From contig JAOTYM010000040.1 in the NCBI GenBank assembly GCA_029861845.1, forward strand, positions 1-34,730: a DNA stretch of 34,730 nucleotides. Reading direction: 5' to 3'. How positions within the stretch are numbered: the first letter of the stretch is position 1; each line of letters begins with the position of its first letter. Below, one piece after another: positions 24,710-33,043 of the stretch. The notes beneath the pieces are model-generated. The model saw nothing but the letters and a program-made list of their open reading frames with translations, did not search any database and had not been told where the DNA came from. Position numbers and translations under genes: made by a program. The DNA comes from Gammaproteobacteria bacterium. GTDB lineage: Bacteria; Pseudomonadota; Gammaproteobacteria; Acidiferrobacterales; SPGG2.

Positions 24710-27298
24710 ATGAGCGAAGAAAAAGAAGCCGCGGCAGCCGACCAAAAAAAGCTGCAAGACATGATCGCCGAGGCCGATACCGGTGGGCGTAAGCCCACTG
24801 GTATTCCGGCCAAGGTGTTGTGGATCGTACCGCTTGTATGGTCGATATTTCAGCTCTGGTATGCCTCGCCCATGCCTTACATTATTGGTAAGGCCGTCCT
24901 CAATAGCACCGAGATACGCTCAATCCATCTCGGATTGGCGATCTTTCTCGCCTATCTGGCTTATCCTGCACTTAAGCGTTCACCGCGCCGCTATATCCCG
25001 ATCCAAGATTGGATATTGGCCACCGTCGCTGCGTTCTGTGCGATGTATATCTTTCTGTTCTACCGTGAGTTGGCGGAGCGTCCTGGCTTGCCGACCACGA
25101 CCGATCTGGTGGTGTCGGTCATCGGCATCGTGCTTATTCTGGAGGCGACGCGACGTGCGCTTGGACCACCATTGATGGTGGTTTGTATCGTTTTTATTAC
25201 CTACACCTTTGCTGGGCACCTGATGCCCGAGGTCATTGCGCACAAAGGGGCGAGTCTGGGCAAAGGCATGTCGCACTACTACCTGACCACGGAAGGGGTA
25301 TTCGGGATCGCGCTTGGTGTTTCGGCAAGTATGGTGTTCTTGTTCGTTTTGTTTGGTTCATTGCTGGAGAAGGCCGGTGCTGGCAACTACTTTATCCGCG
25401 TCGCGTTCGCGCTCATGGGCCATATGCGAGGTGGCCCTGCCAAGGCGGCAGTGGTGTCTTCGGGCATGACTGGACTCATCTCAGGCTCTGCCATTGCCAA
25501 CGTGGTCACCACCGGGACGTTTACCATCCCGTTGATGCGTAAGGTTGGCTTTCCGGCAGAAAAGGCCGGGGCGGTGGAGGTCGCGTCGTCGACCAATGGT
25601 CAGCTGACGCCACCCATCATGGGGGCGGTGGCCTTTCTAATGATCGAGTACGTCGGTATCACCTACCTAGAAGTCATCAAGCATGCGGCGCTGCCCGCAC
25701 TCATTTCTTATATGGCGCTGGTCTACATCGTGCACCTCGAGGCGTTAAAGGCTGGCATGAAGGGGCTGCCCAAACGCAGCACGTCTACCCTTAATCAGAA
25801 ACTGCTGAGTTTCTTTACCACCTTCGTTGGTCTCATCGTTCTGAGTGCCGTGGTCTATTACGGACTCGGCTGGATGAAGGGTGCCTTCGGCACCGCTACC
25901 CCCTGGATCGCAGCGGTGCTGGTGGCTATGGCCTATGTGGGCTTGGTTAAGTATTCCACCTTATTTCCTGATCTCGATACTGCGCTCGAAATCACGGAAC
26001 TACCCGAAACCGGTCCAACCGTTAAGGCCGGGCTGTATTACCTGTTACCCGTGGTCGTATTGGTGTGGTGCCTAATCGTGGAAAGGCTCTCCCCTGGATT
26101 GTCGGCGTTGTACGCCTCGGTCTTTATGTTGGCCATTTTGCTTACGCAACGGCCGCTGAAGGCGATGCTGGGAAAATCGGGCCAAGATGTCGGCCAGTGT
26201 TTGCGCCAAGGGCTCGACGACACGTTCGATGGCCTGATCGCGGGCGCTAGAAACATGATCGGCATCGGGGTTGCGACCGCCGCCGCCGGTATTGTGGTTG
26301 GTACAATTACGCTGACTGGGGTTGGCTTGGTGATGGCCGAATTCGTGGAGTTCATTTCCGGTGGCTATGTTTTGCCCATGCTCATTTTCACCGCCGTACT
26401 CAGTCTGATTTTGGGTATGGGGCTACCGACTACCGCCAATTACATTGTCGTCTCCTCGCTGATGGCGCCGGTTATCGTGACGGTAGGCGGCGCGCATGGT
26501 CTTATCGTGCCGTTGATAGCGGTGCACATGTTCGTTTTTTACTTCGGTATCCTGGCCGACGATACCCCACCCGTGGCCCTGGCCGCCTTTGCCGCGGCTG
26601 CGATATCGGGCGGTGACCCTATCCGCACTGGCATTCAGGGGTTTACTTATGATATCCGCACCGCGATTCTGCCGTTCATGTTCATCTTCAACCTTGAGTT
26701 GTTAATGATCGGCGTCGAAACCTGGTACTTGCTGTTGTCGACAGTCATTACTGCCGTCATGGCAATGTTGTTGTTCGCGGCTGGCACCCAGGGCTTCTTC
26801 TTGGCCAAGAGCAGGCTTTGGGAGTCGCTGGCCTTAATCCTCGTCGCGTTTACGATGTTTCGGCCAGGTTTTTGGATGGACCAGATCTATCCGCCCCTGG
26901 AGTCGGTACCCGCCACCAACATCTACGAGGTGGCCGAGGGTATGTCGGAGGATGCCCAGATCCGCATCCAAATCAAGGGCGAGGACCTCGAAGGAAACGC
27001 AGTTGATAAAATTGTCATGTTGCCGCTCGGCGCCAAGGGTTCCGGCGAGGATCGCCTGCGGCAAGCTGGTCTAGAGCTCAGATTCGAAGACGGCAAGGCG
27101 TTTGTGGACAACGTGGTATTTGGCGGTACGGCCGAGCGCCAGAAGATTGATTTCGACTATGAAGTCGCAAGCATTCAAAAGAAAGCGGATCGGCCACCGA
27201 GACAGCTGTTCTATATCCCTGCCTTAGCACTGTTGGCGGTAATCGTCATGCTACAACTCCGGCGCCGCAGCAAACCAGAGTTGGCGACGGCGCATTAG
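24710..27298 (+). CDS. TRAP transporter fused permease (DctQ-DctM, TAXI type) with DUF3394 tail
   Basis: Inner-membrane sodium- or proton-driven uptake permease of 862 residues. The start is ATG 24710, with GGAG 5-6 nt upstream. Residues about 30-150 are the small-subunit (DctQ-like) helices, and about 150-690 the large subunit, with family blocks SGMTGLISGSAIANVVTTGT, STNGQLTPPIMGAVAFL, LGMGLPTTANYIVVSSL and YFGILADDTPPVALAAFAA. After the last transport helix a soluble segment (about 730-835) matches the DUF3394 extension found on some fused permeases; it is followed by a final helix (IPALALLAVIVMLQL) and a basic tail. It works with one or both upstream TAXI receptors. Confidence 0.95.
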   Translation: MSEEKEAAAADQKKLQDMIAEADTGGRKPTGIPAKVLWIVPLVWSIFQLWYASPMPYIIGKAVLNSTEIRSIHLGLAIFLAYLAYPALKRSPRRYIPIQDWILATVAAFCAMYIFLFYRELAERPGLPTTTDLVVSVIGIVLILEATRRALGPPLMVVCIVFITYTFAGHLMPEVIAHKGASLGKGMSHYYLTTEGVFGIALGVSASMVFLFVLFGSLLEKAGAGNYFIRVAFALMGHMRGGPAKAAVVSSGMTGLISGSAIANVVTTGTFTIPLMRKVGFPAEKAGAVEVASSTNGQLTPPIMGAVAFLMIEYVGITYLEVIKHAALPALISYMALVYIVHLEALKAGMKGLPKRSTSTLNQKLLSFFTTFVGLIVLSAVVYYGLGWMKGAFGTATPWIAAVLVAMAYVGLVKYSTLFPDLDTALEITELPETGPTVKAGLYYLLPVVVLVWCLIVERLSPGLSALYASVFMLAILLTQRPLKAMLGKSGQDVGQCLRQGLDDTFDGLIAGARNMIGIGVATAAAGIVVGTITLTGVGLVMAEFVEFISGGYVLPMLIFTAVLSLILGMGLPTTANYIVVSSLMAPVIVTVGGAHGLIVPLIAVHMFVFYFGILADDTPPVALAAFAAAAISGGDPIRTGIQGFTYDIRTAILPFMFIFNLELLMIGVETWYLLLSTVITAVMAMLLFAAGTQGFFLAKSRLWESLALILVAFTMFRPGFWMDQIYPPLESVPATNIYEVAEGMSEDAQIRIQIKGEDLEGNAVDKIVMLPLGAKGSGEDRLRQAGLELRFEDGKAFVDNVVFGGTAERQKIDFDYEVASIQKKADRPPRQLFYIPALALLAVIVMLQLRRRSKPELATAH

Positions 27299-27311
27299 AG
27301 GAGCGCATACG

Positions 27312-27737
27312 ATGTACAAAGATATTTTGTTGCCCATCGACCTCGAACATGAAAGCACCGAAAAAGCTGTCCCTGTTGCTGTCAATCTGTGCCAGCTCAC
27401 GGGCGCAAACCTACACGTGCTGGCTGTGTTACCCGACTTCGGTATGAGCATCGTTAGTCAGTACTTTCCCAAGGACTATGAGAAAAAGACATTAGAGGCA
27501 GCGCTGGACCGATGCCGTGCTTTCGCCAAGGAACACATTCCCGATGGTATTCGGGTCCAACATGGCGTCGGTTCGGGTACGGTGTACGATGTCATTCTAA
27601 ATACGGCGGAAAAAGTAAAGGCTGATTTGATCGTTATGGCGTCCCACCGGCCGGAGCTCAAACAGTATCTTCTCGGCCCCAACGCGGAGCGGATAGTGCG
27701 TCACGCCCATTGTTCAGTGCTCATTGTTCGGGATTAG
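27312..27737 (+). CDS. UspA-family universal stress protein linked to the TRAP transporter
   Basis: A 141-residue cytosolic UspA-domain protein, 13 bp after the permease and clearly cotranscribed. GAGGAG precedes ATG 27312. It begins YKDILLPIDL, as in the family, and ends ASHRPELKQYLLGPNAERIV, then HCSVLIVRD. The usual ATP-binding G2xG9xG(S/T) motif is altered (SHRPEL in place of SHGxxG, and LGPNAERI in place of LGSVAERV), so strength of ATP binding is uncertain. By analogy with TeaD of the Halomonas TeaABC ectoine TRAP system, it may regulate transporter activity (inference). Confidence 0.9.
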   Translation: MYKDILLPIDLEHESTEKAVPVAVNLCQLTGANLHVLAVLPDFGMSIVSQYFPKDYEKKTLEAALDRCRAFAKEHIPDGIRVQHGVGSGTVYDVILNTAEKVKADLIVMASHRPELKQYLLGPNAERIVRHAHCSVLIVRD

Positions 27738-27755
27738 GCGGACAACCGGAACTGA

Positions 27756-29084
27756 CTAGATCGCCGTCAGCGCGGCATCTATTGCGTCACTTAGCTTATT
27801 CGTAATCTCTTCGATGTGCCCGCCGTCAATAATGAATGGCGGTGCCAGCAGCACGTGATCGCCAACGCGGCCATCGATGGTTCCGCCCATGGGATAACAC
27901 ATCAGGCCCTGCTCCATTGCCTTGCGCTTAATCGTCGCGTGTAGACGCAAGTTGGGGTCGAAGGGTGTTTTCGTTTTGCGGTCGGCGACGAGCTCGAGGC
28001 CCCGAAACAAACCGCGCCCACGGATATCACCGATGTGTGGATGGCCGCCAAAGCGGTCCTGCAGCGCGCCCGCAAGCCGGTCTCCTTGTCGGCGCACGTT
28101 ATCTAGCAAGTTTTCTTCTCGGATGACCTTCTGCACCGCAAGGGCAGCGGCACATGCCGCCGCGTGTCCCATATAGGTATGCCCATGTTGGAAGAATCCA
28201 GACCCTGTTCGTATGGTGTCATAGATGTTTCCCGCTACGAGTAACGCGGCGATAGGCTGGTAGCCGGCGCCGAGGCCTTTCGCCGTGAGGATCATATCTG
28301 GCGCAATCCGTTCTTGTTCGCATGCGAACAGACTGCCGGTGCGACCCATGCCACACATCACCTCATCGAGGATCAATAACACGTCGTAACGATCGCAGAT
28401 CTCACGAATGCGTCGGAAGTAGCCGGGCACGGGTGGCACCGCCCCGAGGGTGCCGCCGACCACCGGTTCGGCAATAAACGCCAGCACCGATTTCGGGCCT
28501 AGTTCTTCGATTTTCGTTTCAAGCTCATTCGCTACCCTGAGTCCATAGCTCTCATCGGTTTCGTCTTCGTGTCGGTCGCGGTAGGCATAACAAGGTGAGA
28601 TGTGGTGCGACTCAATAAGTAAGGGCGCAAATTGCTCACGGCGCCATGCGTTGCCACCAACTGCCAAGGCCCCAAGCGTGTTTCCATGATAGCTTTGACG
28701 TCGAGCGATAAAGTGGCGGCGTCGAGGCTCGCCGATTTCAACGAAGTATTGTCTGGCGAGCTTTAATGCCGCCTCGGCGGCCTCAGAGCCGCCGGTCACA
28801 AAGTACACGCGCTCGATCCCTGTCGGCGCCGATTCGATCAGCATATCCGCTAGGTCTTCCGCCGGTTGGTTAGTGAAGAACGACGTGTGGGCATAGGCCA
28901 AGTGATCAAGCTGTGACTTGATCGCGTTAATGACGGCGGGATGACTATGCCCCAGACAAGATACGGCGGCCCCACTGGAGGCATCGAGGTAGCGTTTACC
29001 GTTGGCATCTATCACATAGGGACCGTCACCCTCGGTCGCCAACGGCAGCACATGCTGGGTATGTCGATGGAAAACGTGATCCAT
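27756..29084 (-). CDS. Class III PLP-dependent aminotransferase
   Basis: A 442-residue omega-amino acid/amine aminotransferase-type enzyme. The PLP lysine is K269 in DMILTAKGLGAGYQP, the pyridine-binding Asp is D240 in LLILDEVMCGMGRTG, and the phosphate-contact motif is FVTGGSEAAEAALKLARQ. The N-terminus, HTQHVLPLATEGDGPYVIDA, is typical of class III members annotated as aspartate aminotransferase family. No clear Shine-Dalgarno precedes ATG 29084. Which amine or amino acid it uses cannot be read here. It converges with the TRAP operon, 18 bp away, and is divergent from the ClC remnant, whose frame begins only 5 bp from its start. Confidence 0.92.
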   Translation of the reverse strand: MDHVFHRHTQHVLPLATEGDGPYVIDANGKRYLDASSGAAVSCLGHSHPAVINAIKSQLDHLAYAHTSFFTNQPAEDLADMLIESAPTGIERVYFVTGGSEAAEAALKLARQYFVEIGEPRRRHFIARRQSYHGNTLGALAVGGNAWRREQFAPLLIESHHISPCYAYRDRHEDETDESYGLRVANELETKIEELGPKSVLAFIAEPVVGGTLGAVPPVPGYFRRIREICDRYDVLLILDEVMCGMGRTGSLFACEQERIAPDMILTAKGLGAGYQPIAALLVAGNIYDTIRTGSGFFQHGHTYMGHAAACAAALAVQKVIREENLLDNVRRQGDRLAGALQDRFGGHPHIGDIRGRGLFRGLELVADRKTKTPFDPNLRLHATIKRKAMEQGLMCYPMGGTIDGRVGDHVLLAPPFIIDGGHIEEITNKLSDAIDAALTAI

Positions 29085-29088
29085 ACGT

Positions 29089-29707
29089 TTGCGTCAACAG
29101 TTTATGCCTAGGTGCATGATACAGCATCTAGCCAGTGTTCCCACGCCGAAACGGACTGCGCTCTTAATATCTTGTGATTCGCGTTACATGTTGACGCAAC
29201 GAATTACCCGCGAGAGCTTCTTCACCTGGCAACTTGAACGACGTGGCATAAACCTCACACGAGCCCAAGAAACAGGTTTGCTACTCGCCATCACCATCCA
29301 AGACCTGGTAAGCGACAATTATGCCGTTGTTCCGTACACCGCCGGGCTTAGAGCAGTGCGACACAGCTTGGCTGAAAAGGGTACTACGGTTGCCTTCGTA
29401 TTGGATGGGGAGGATCGACTTTGCGGGCGCCTGACTTCGGCTGACGTGTTAAAGCGGACCCTGGGTGCTGATGAAGCCAAGGCGTGTGCCGGCGAGATTG
29501 CACAGCCTTGTGACATCGTCATCCTCCCCCACAGCCGCCTTGATCGAGCCCTGCAGTTGATGAACGCTCATGGTGAGGACTTTCTACCAGTGGTTGATGA
29601 CACCGCAGAGCGGCGTATATGTAGGTGTCATCTACCATAAGGACTTGGTGCTGGCGCAGAATCGGGTGTTGCTAGAGGCCCGTGCCAGAGACCAGGGTGA
29701 GAACTAG
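29089..29707 (+). pseudogene. 5'-truncated, frameshifted ClC chloride-channel C-terminal (CBS) remnant
   Basis: From about 29161 the frame reads as the cytoplasmic tail of a ClC-family channel: the end of the last helix (YMLTQRITRE), then SFFTWQLERRGINL (pattern SxxTxKLxRRGIxL), then two CBS motifs. All pore-forming helices are missing. The first frame stops at 29640, but shifting by one base at about 29611-29616 continues VYVGVIYHKDLVLAQN, then RVLLEARARDQGEN to a stop at 29705-29707, exactly how ClC-CBS tails end. So the gene lost its front and also carries a frameshift. The roughly 70 bp before 29161 do not align with ClC and mark the deletion boundary. Confidence 0.75.
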
Positions 29708-29734
29708 GCCCGGCCGACTATAATCCAGTAAGGA

Positions 29735-30550
29735 GTGGCCCAGTTCTATTACTGGTGGCCTACAGCGCGCTATAATTTTATCAGGTGTTCGGTTTTATTG
29801 GGGTTCCAAATCCTGGTGTTTAAGCAGAAGAAGACAGGCGAGCTCATCGTCAAGCCACGGTACTCACCGCGGGTAAAGCTATTTATTGCTGGACTAATAG
29901 TTGTCGTCCTGTTGGTAACGGGTGGGGTCATTTACAATCACGGTTTGAGCATGGCCGGCTTCGAGAGCCTGACGGCGCTGCGTCGACAGCAGGGTTTACA
30001 GGAAGTCGTTGCCCGTCTTAAGGGAGATAACCAAGTCCTACGGGACTCGCTGGCGCGTGCCGAGCGCTCGCTGCAAATGGATCAGACCGCGTACCAAGAC
30101 CTTGATCGCTCACTCAAGGATTCATCCCAAGAGATTGTGCGGCTACGCGAGGAGCTCAATTTCTACCGCAACATCATCTCACCGCCCAACAAAAAGAGCG
30201 GTCTGCACATACAGAGCTTGAAGCTCAAGTCTGCCACCGTTGGCGGTAAGGCCGCCACCAGCAAGTATCACTATAAGATGGTATTGATTCAGGCCCTGAA
30301 ACATGATCGCAAGATCACTGGAAAGGCGCGATTTGAGATCAGCGGGGTGCAGGCCGGCGCCAATACGACAATACGATTCCCCCAGGCTGCCGATAAGCCC
30401 ATTAGCTTTAGCTTTAAGTATTTTCAGGACATCGAGGGGCAAATCGAACTGCCCCAGAACTTTGAGCCGCAAACGATAAAGGTGAATGTCACCAGCCGCG
30501 GGCGAAACGCACAATCGATAGAGCAGGTGTATCCGTGGCCGAAAGCCTAG
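29735..30550 (+). CDS. DUF6776-type single-pass membrane protein with coiled coil
   Basis: An inner-membrane protein of up to 271 residues found upstream of bactofilin in gammaproteobacteria (family recalled as DUF6776). It has one hydrophobic helix (LFIAGLIVVVLLVTGGVIY, about residues 50-68 from GTG 29735), a coiled coil (about 80-145, rich in Leu, Arg, Glu, Gln), and a C-terminal beta-rich domain with YHYKMVLIQALKHD and the ending SRGRNAQSIEQVYPWPKA. The start is uncertain: GTG 29735 has AGGAG with no spacer, while a TATAAT at 29771-29776 suggests later starts at TTG 29798 or GTG 29816. It probably works with bactofilin in cell shape or envelope assembly (inference). Confidence 0.75.
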   Translation: MAQFYYWWPTARYNFIRCSVLLGFQILVFKQKKTGELIVKPRYSPRVKLFIAGLIVVVLLVTGGVIYNHGLSMAGFESLTALRRQQGLQEVVARLKGDNQVLRDSLARAERSLQMDQTAYQDLDRSLKDSSQEIVRLREELNFYRNIISPPNKKSGLHIQSLKLKSATVGGKAATSKYHYKMVLIQALKHDRKITGKARFEISGVQAGANTTIRFPQAADKPISFSFKYFQDIEGQIELPQNFEPQTIKVNVTSRGRNAQSIEQVYPWPKA

Positions 30551-30605
30551 CCCTGGGACCCGGCCAAGGGTGCGCTTGAGTCGGGTCATACGACGGACTA
30601 TCTAA

Positions 30606-30635
30606 TAATATATATACTACTAATATATATACTAC
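30606..30635. repeat. AT-only-core tandem repeat upstream of bactofilin
   Basis: Two perfect, adjacent copies of TAATATATATACTAC (30606-30620 and 30621-30635) sit in an otherwise GC-rich region, 60-90 bp upstream of the bactofilin start. Each contains a TATACT, a good match to a -10 element. A further direct repeat, AGATTAG, follows downstream. Plausibly promoter DNA with a duplicated -10 region, or a slippage-prone tract. Confidence 0.8.
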
Positions 30636-30694
30636 AGATTAGCAACGTAGATTAGAGCCAAAGCGCCATATCGACGGCGGTGGCGGAGGTAATA

Positions 30695-31153
30695 ATGTTA
30701 GACGCACTGGGCAGGAAATCGAACGAGAAACCTTGTAATACCATCGATACGCTAGTGGGCGCCAAGGCCGAGCTGAAGGGAGACATTGCCTTCTCCGGCG
30801 GGCTTCGGATTGATGGCAAGGTTAAGGGTAATATCACGGCAAAGGCTGGTGGCAACAGCACGCTAATCCTGAGTGAACACGCTGAAGTCGTAGGCGACGT
30901 CAATGTGCCGCACATGATTGTTAATGGCAGGATCAAAGGCAATGTGCACTGTCTAGAGCGCATCGAGTTGCAAGCGAAAGCTGAGGTCAGCGGTGATGTC
31001 CATTATAAGGTTATCGAAATGGCGCTCGGGGCTGCCATTAACGGCAATCTGGTGCACGAGACTGCACCGGCAGCCGGCAAGGGTGCCGTCACCCAGTTTA
31101 CGCCGCTTGCCGCATCGGGCGGTGGAGATGCCGGTGGGGATAGAGACAAATAG
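30695..31153 (+). CDS. Bactofilin (polymer-forming cytoskeletal protein)
   Basis: A 152-residue bactofilin, forming nucleotide-independent filaments through a right-handed beta-helix. The start is ATG 30695, with GGAGG 5 nt upstream; an in-frame GTG at 30680 is less likely. The core (about 25-110) carries the repeated beta-helix pattern DTLVGAKAELKGDIAFSGGL, IDGKVKGNITAK, GDVNVPHMIVNGRIKGNVH and AKAEVSGDVHYKVIEM. The C-terminus is a low-complexity Ala/Gly/Asp tail (AASGGGDAGGDRDK). It follows the DUF6776-type gene and precedes erpA, the arrangement I recall for Pseudomonas. Confidence 0.93.
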   Translation: MLDALGRKSNEKPCNTIDTLVGAKAELKGDIAFSGGLRIDGKVKGNITAKAGGNSTLILSEHAEVVGDVNVPHMIVNGRIKGNVHCLERIELQAKAEVSGDVHYKVIEMALGAAINGNLVHETAPAAGKGAVTQFTPLAASGGGDAGGDRDK

Positions 31154-31171
31154 GCAAAGCCATCGCCAAGC

Positions 31172-31200
31172 TTGAATCTTGCTCACGATGTCTGCATAAT
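31172..31200 (+). promoter_or_regulatory. Candidate sigma-70 promoter of erpA
   Basis: TTGAAT (31172-31177) and CATAAT (31195-31200) are separated by 17 bp, placing the start near 31207 and about 30 nt before ATG 31238. No IscR-type binding site was recognised by eye. Confidence 0.4.
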
Positions 31201-31237
31201 CATATAAGGATTCTCTGATATAGCGATTGTTACGATT

Positions 31238-31591
31238 ATGAATGCAGCCATGCCCGAAATGCCAACCCCGCTCAACTTCACGGATAGTGCCGCGCAGAAG
31301 GTCAAACAGCTCATCGACCAAGAAGATAATCCTGAGCTCAAATTGCGAGTCTTTATTAGTGGCGGTGGTTGTTCCGGCTTTCAGTACGGGTTCACGTTTG
31401 ATGAGACGGTGAATGAGGATGACACGCGTGTCGAGAAGGGCGGCGTGATGCTATTAATAGATCCACTAAGCTTTCAGTATCTCGTGGGTGCAGAGATAGA
31501 TTACCAGGAAGGCTTGGAAGGCGCCCAGTTCGTACTCAAGAATCCGAACGCCAAAACCACCTGCGGTTGCGGATCGTCGTTTGGTATTTAA
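31238..31591 (+). CDS. erpA: Iron-sulfur cluster insertion protein ErpA
   Basis: A-type carrier that transfers Fe-S clusters to apoproteins, including those needed for isoprenoid synthesis. It is 117 residues from ATG 31238 (E. coli ErpA 114); an in-frame ATG at 31250 is an alternative start. The three cluster-binding cysteines are present: C45 in [13 protein letters not shown], and C109 and C111 in [23 protein letters not shown] and [16 protein letters not shown] are almost identical to other gammaproteobacterial ErpA proteins. It is followed by an intrinsic terminator. Confidence 0.97.
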   Translation: MNAAMPEMPTPLNFTDSAAQKVKQLIDQEDNPELKLRVFISGGGCSGFQYGFTFDETVNEDDTRVEKGGVMLLIDPLSFQYLVGAEIDYQEGLEGAQFVLKNPNAKTTCGCGSSFGI

Positions 31592-31631
31592 AACGCGTAG
31601 CAAATAACAAGTTACAGGTAGCACGTTGGAG

Positions 31632-31653
31632 AGAGGGCTCACGCCCTCTTTTT
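31632..31653 (+). terminator. Rho-independent terminator after erpA
   Basis: AGAGGGC (31632-31638), loop TCAC, and GCCCTCT (31643-31649) running into TTTTT (31649-31653). It lies about 40 bp after the erpA stop and before the convergent anmK gene. Confidence 0.88.
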
Positions 31654-31709
31654 ATTTCTTCATCTTCACTTTTCCTCGCCGCTTACCACTTCAGACTTGC
31701 TATTCGCAC

Positions 31710-32819
31710 TTAAGGCTTAAATATCTGTCCCAGCACCACGGCGCGCTGTGCACCGGTGACGCTTGGCAGATTGCCTGGTTTACCTGCCAACGTTTGCTGT
31801 GCGAGCCAAGCGAAGGCCGTCGCTTCCACCCAATCAGGGTCTAATCCCAACGCGGTAGTTGTCTCTATTGGAAGCTTGGGTATCTGTTTGCGTAATTGAG
31901 CCATAAGCGCAAGATTGTGGCTGCCGCCACCGCATATGTAGACCTCGTCGACCTTGGGTAAGAACATATCCAATGCTTGTGCGATTGAGCATGCCGTCAG
32001 CTCAACTAATGTAGCCTGTACATCGGCTGCCGACGGTGTTGATGTGGTCTTGGCGATATGCCTTTCCAGCCAAGCAAGGTTGAAGTACTCGAATCCAGTA
32101 CTCTTTGGTGGTTTCAACTTAAAGTAGGGGTCAGTAAGCAAATGCACGAGCAGGTCCCGGGCACACTTTCCAGTCGCTGCCCATCGACCGTCAGCGTCGT
32201 AAGTCTTTTGCTGATGTTTTGTAATCCAGCCGTCGAGTAACGTATTTCCCGGCCCGGTATCAAAGCCCACGACGTCGCGATTCCGATCTGCCGGTAGGTA
32301 GCTGACGTTAGCGATGCCGCCGATATTGACGATGACTCGATTTCGATCTAGGGAATGGGACATCCATTGATGAAACGCAGGTGCAAGTGGTGCACCTTGT
32401 CCGCCGGCGGCGATATCGGCGCTACGAAAGTCGGCGGCGGTGGCGATGCCGGTACGCTTGGCAGTTAGCGACGGATTGCCGATTTGAATACTGTATGGCT
32501 GTGGCGCGTTCGGCCCATGGCGTATGGTCTGACCGTGGCTCCCTATGGCGCTAACCTGCTGATAATCGAGGCCTGCCTGATCGCATGCGCGGCTAGCCGC
32601 CTTTGCAAACAACTCGCCCAACGCCATATCTAGCTGTGCCACCGCGTCCGGGTCATTTGCGCTATGGTTCATGGCCGCCCGTAGCCGCCGCCTGATGTCC
32701 GGCGGGTAGGGTTCGTTATGAGTTGCCTTTAACGTGAGCGGGGGCTTGGCAGGAATCGAAACCACCACGGCGTCGATTCCGTCCATACTGGTACCTGACA
32801 TGAGCCCAATGAAGTTCAT
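31710..32819 (-). CDS. anmK: Anhydro-N-acetylmuramic acid kinase
   Basis: Phosphorylates and opens 1,6-anhydro-MurNAc to MurNAc-6-phosphate in cell-wall recycling. It is 369 residues from ATG 32819, the normal family length; an in-frame ATG at 32855 would add 12 residues. Motifs are the nucleotide-binding FIGLMSGTSMDGIDAVVV at the N-terminus, IGSHGQTIRHGP, GQGAPLAPAFHQW, VNIGGIANVSYL, and GFDTGPGNTLLDGW containing the catalytic Asp. ICGGGSHNLALMAQL lies near the end. It is divergent from tyrS across 224 bp. Confidence 0.96.
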   Translation of the reverse strand: MNFIGLMSGTSMDGIDAVVVSIPAKPPLTLKATHNEPYPPDIRRRLRAAMNHSANDPDAVAQLDMALGELFAKAASRACDQAGLDYQQVSAIGSHGQTIRHGPNAPQPYSIQIGNPSLTAKRTGIATAADFRSADIAAGGQGAPLAPAFHQWMSHSLDRNRVIVNIGGIANVSYLPADRNRDVVGFDTGPGNTLLDGWITKHQQKTYDADGRWAATGKCARDLLVHLLTDPYFKLKPPKSTGFEYFNLAWLERHIAKTTSTPSAADVQATLVELTACSIAQALDMFLPKVDEVYICGGGSHNLALMAQLRKQIPKLPIETTTALGLDPDWVEATAFAWLAQQTLAGKPGNLPSVTGAQRAVVLGQIFKP

Positions 32820-32927
32820 ATTAAGGAGTGTCCGACGTAATGCTAAACCGATCAAGCTCTACAGGATGTCGAGATGGTGCACAATGCGCGGGCGAAAGGC
32901 GGAGTAACGTACGCATGATGGCAATGG

Positions 32928-32955
32928 TTGTGCTACCCTCTGCGTGCCCTACAAT
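32928..32955 (+). promoter_or_regulatory. Candidate sigma-70 promoter of tyrS
   Basis: TTGTGC (32928-32933) and TACAAT (32950-32955) with a 16-bp spacer, in the anmK/tyrS divergent gap. The start would be near 32962, about 80 nt before the preferred tyrS ATG at 33044. Confidence 0.4.
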
Positions 32956-33043
32956 ATGACAGATTCTCGCGCGTTCATGAATGGTTCCCATTGCACCACC
33001 TCGGTCGTCGTCGTCGGGCGCGGGATTCACCCCATCTGCCTAT

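Noticed and set aside
26038..26355. Minus-strand frame inside the TRAP permease
   Set aside because: The permease frame is continuous and conserved on both sides; this frame is Thr/Pro/Ala-rich with no family.
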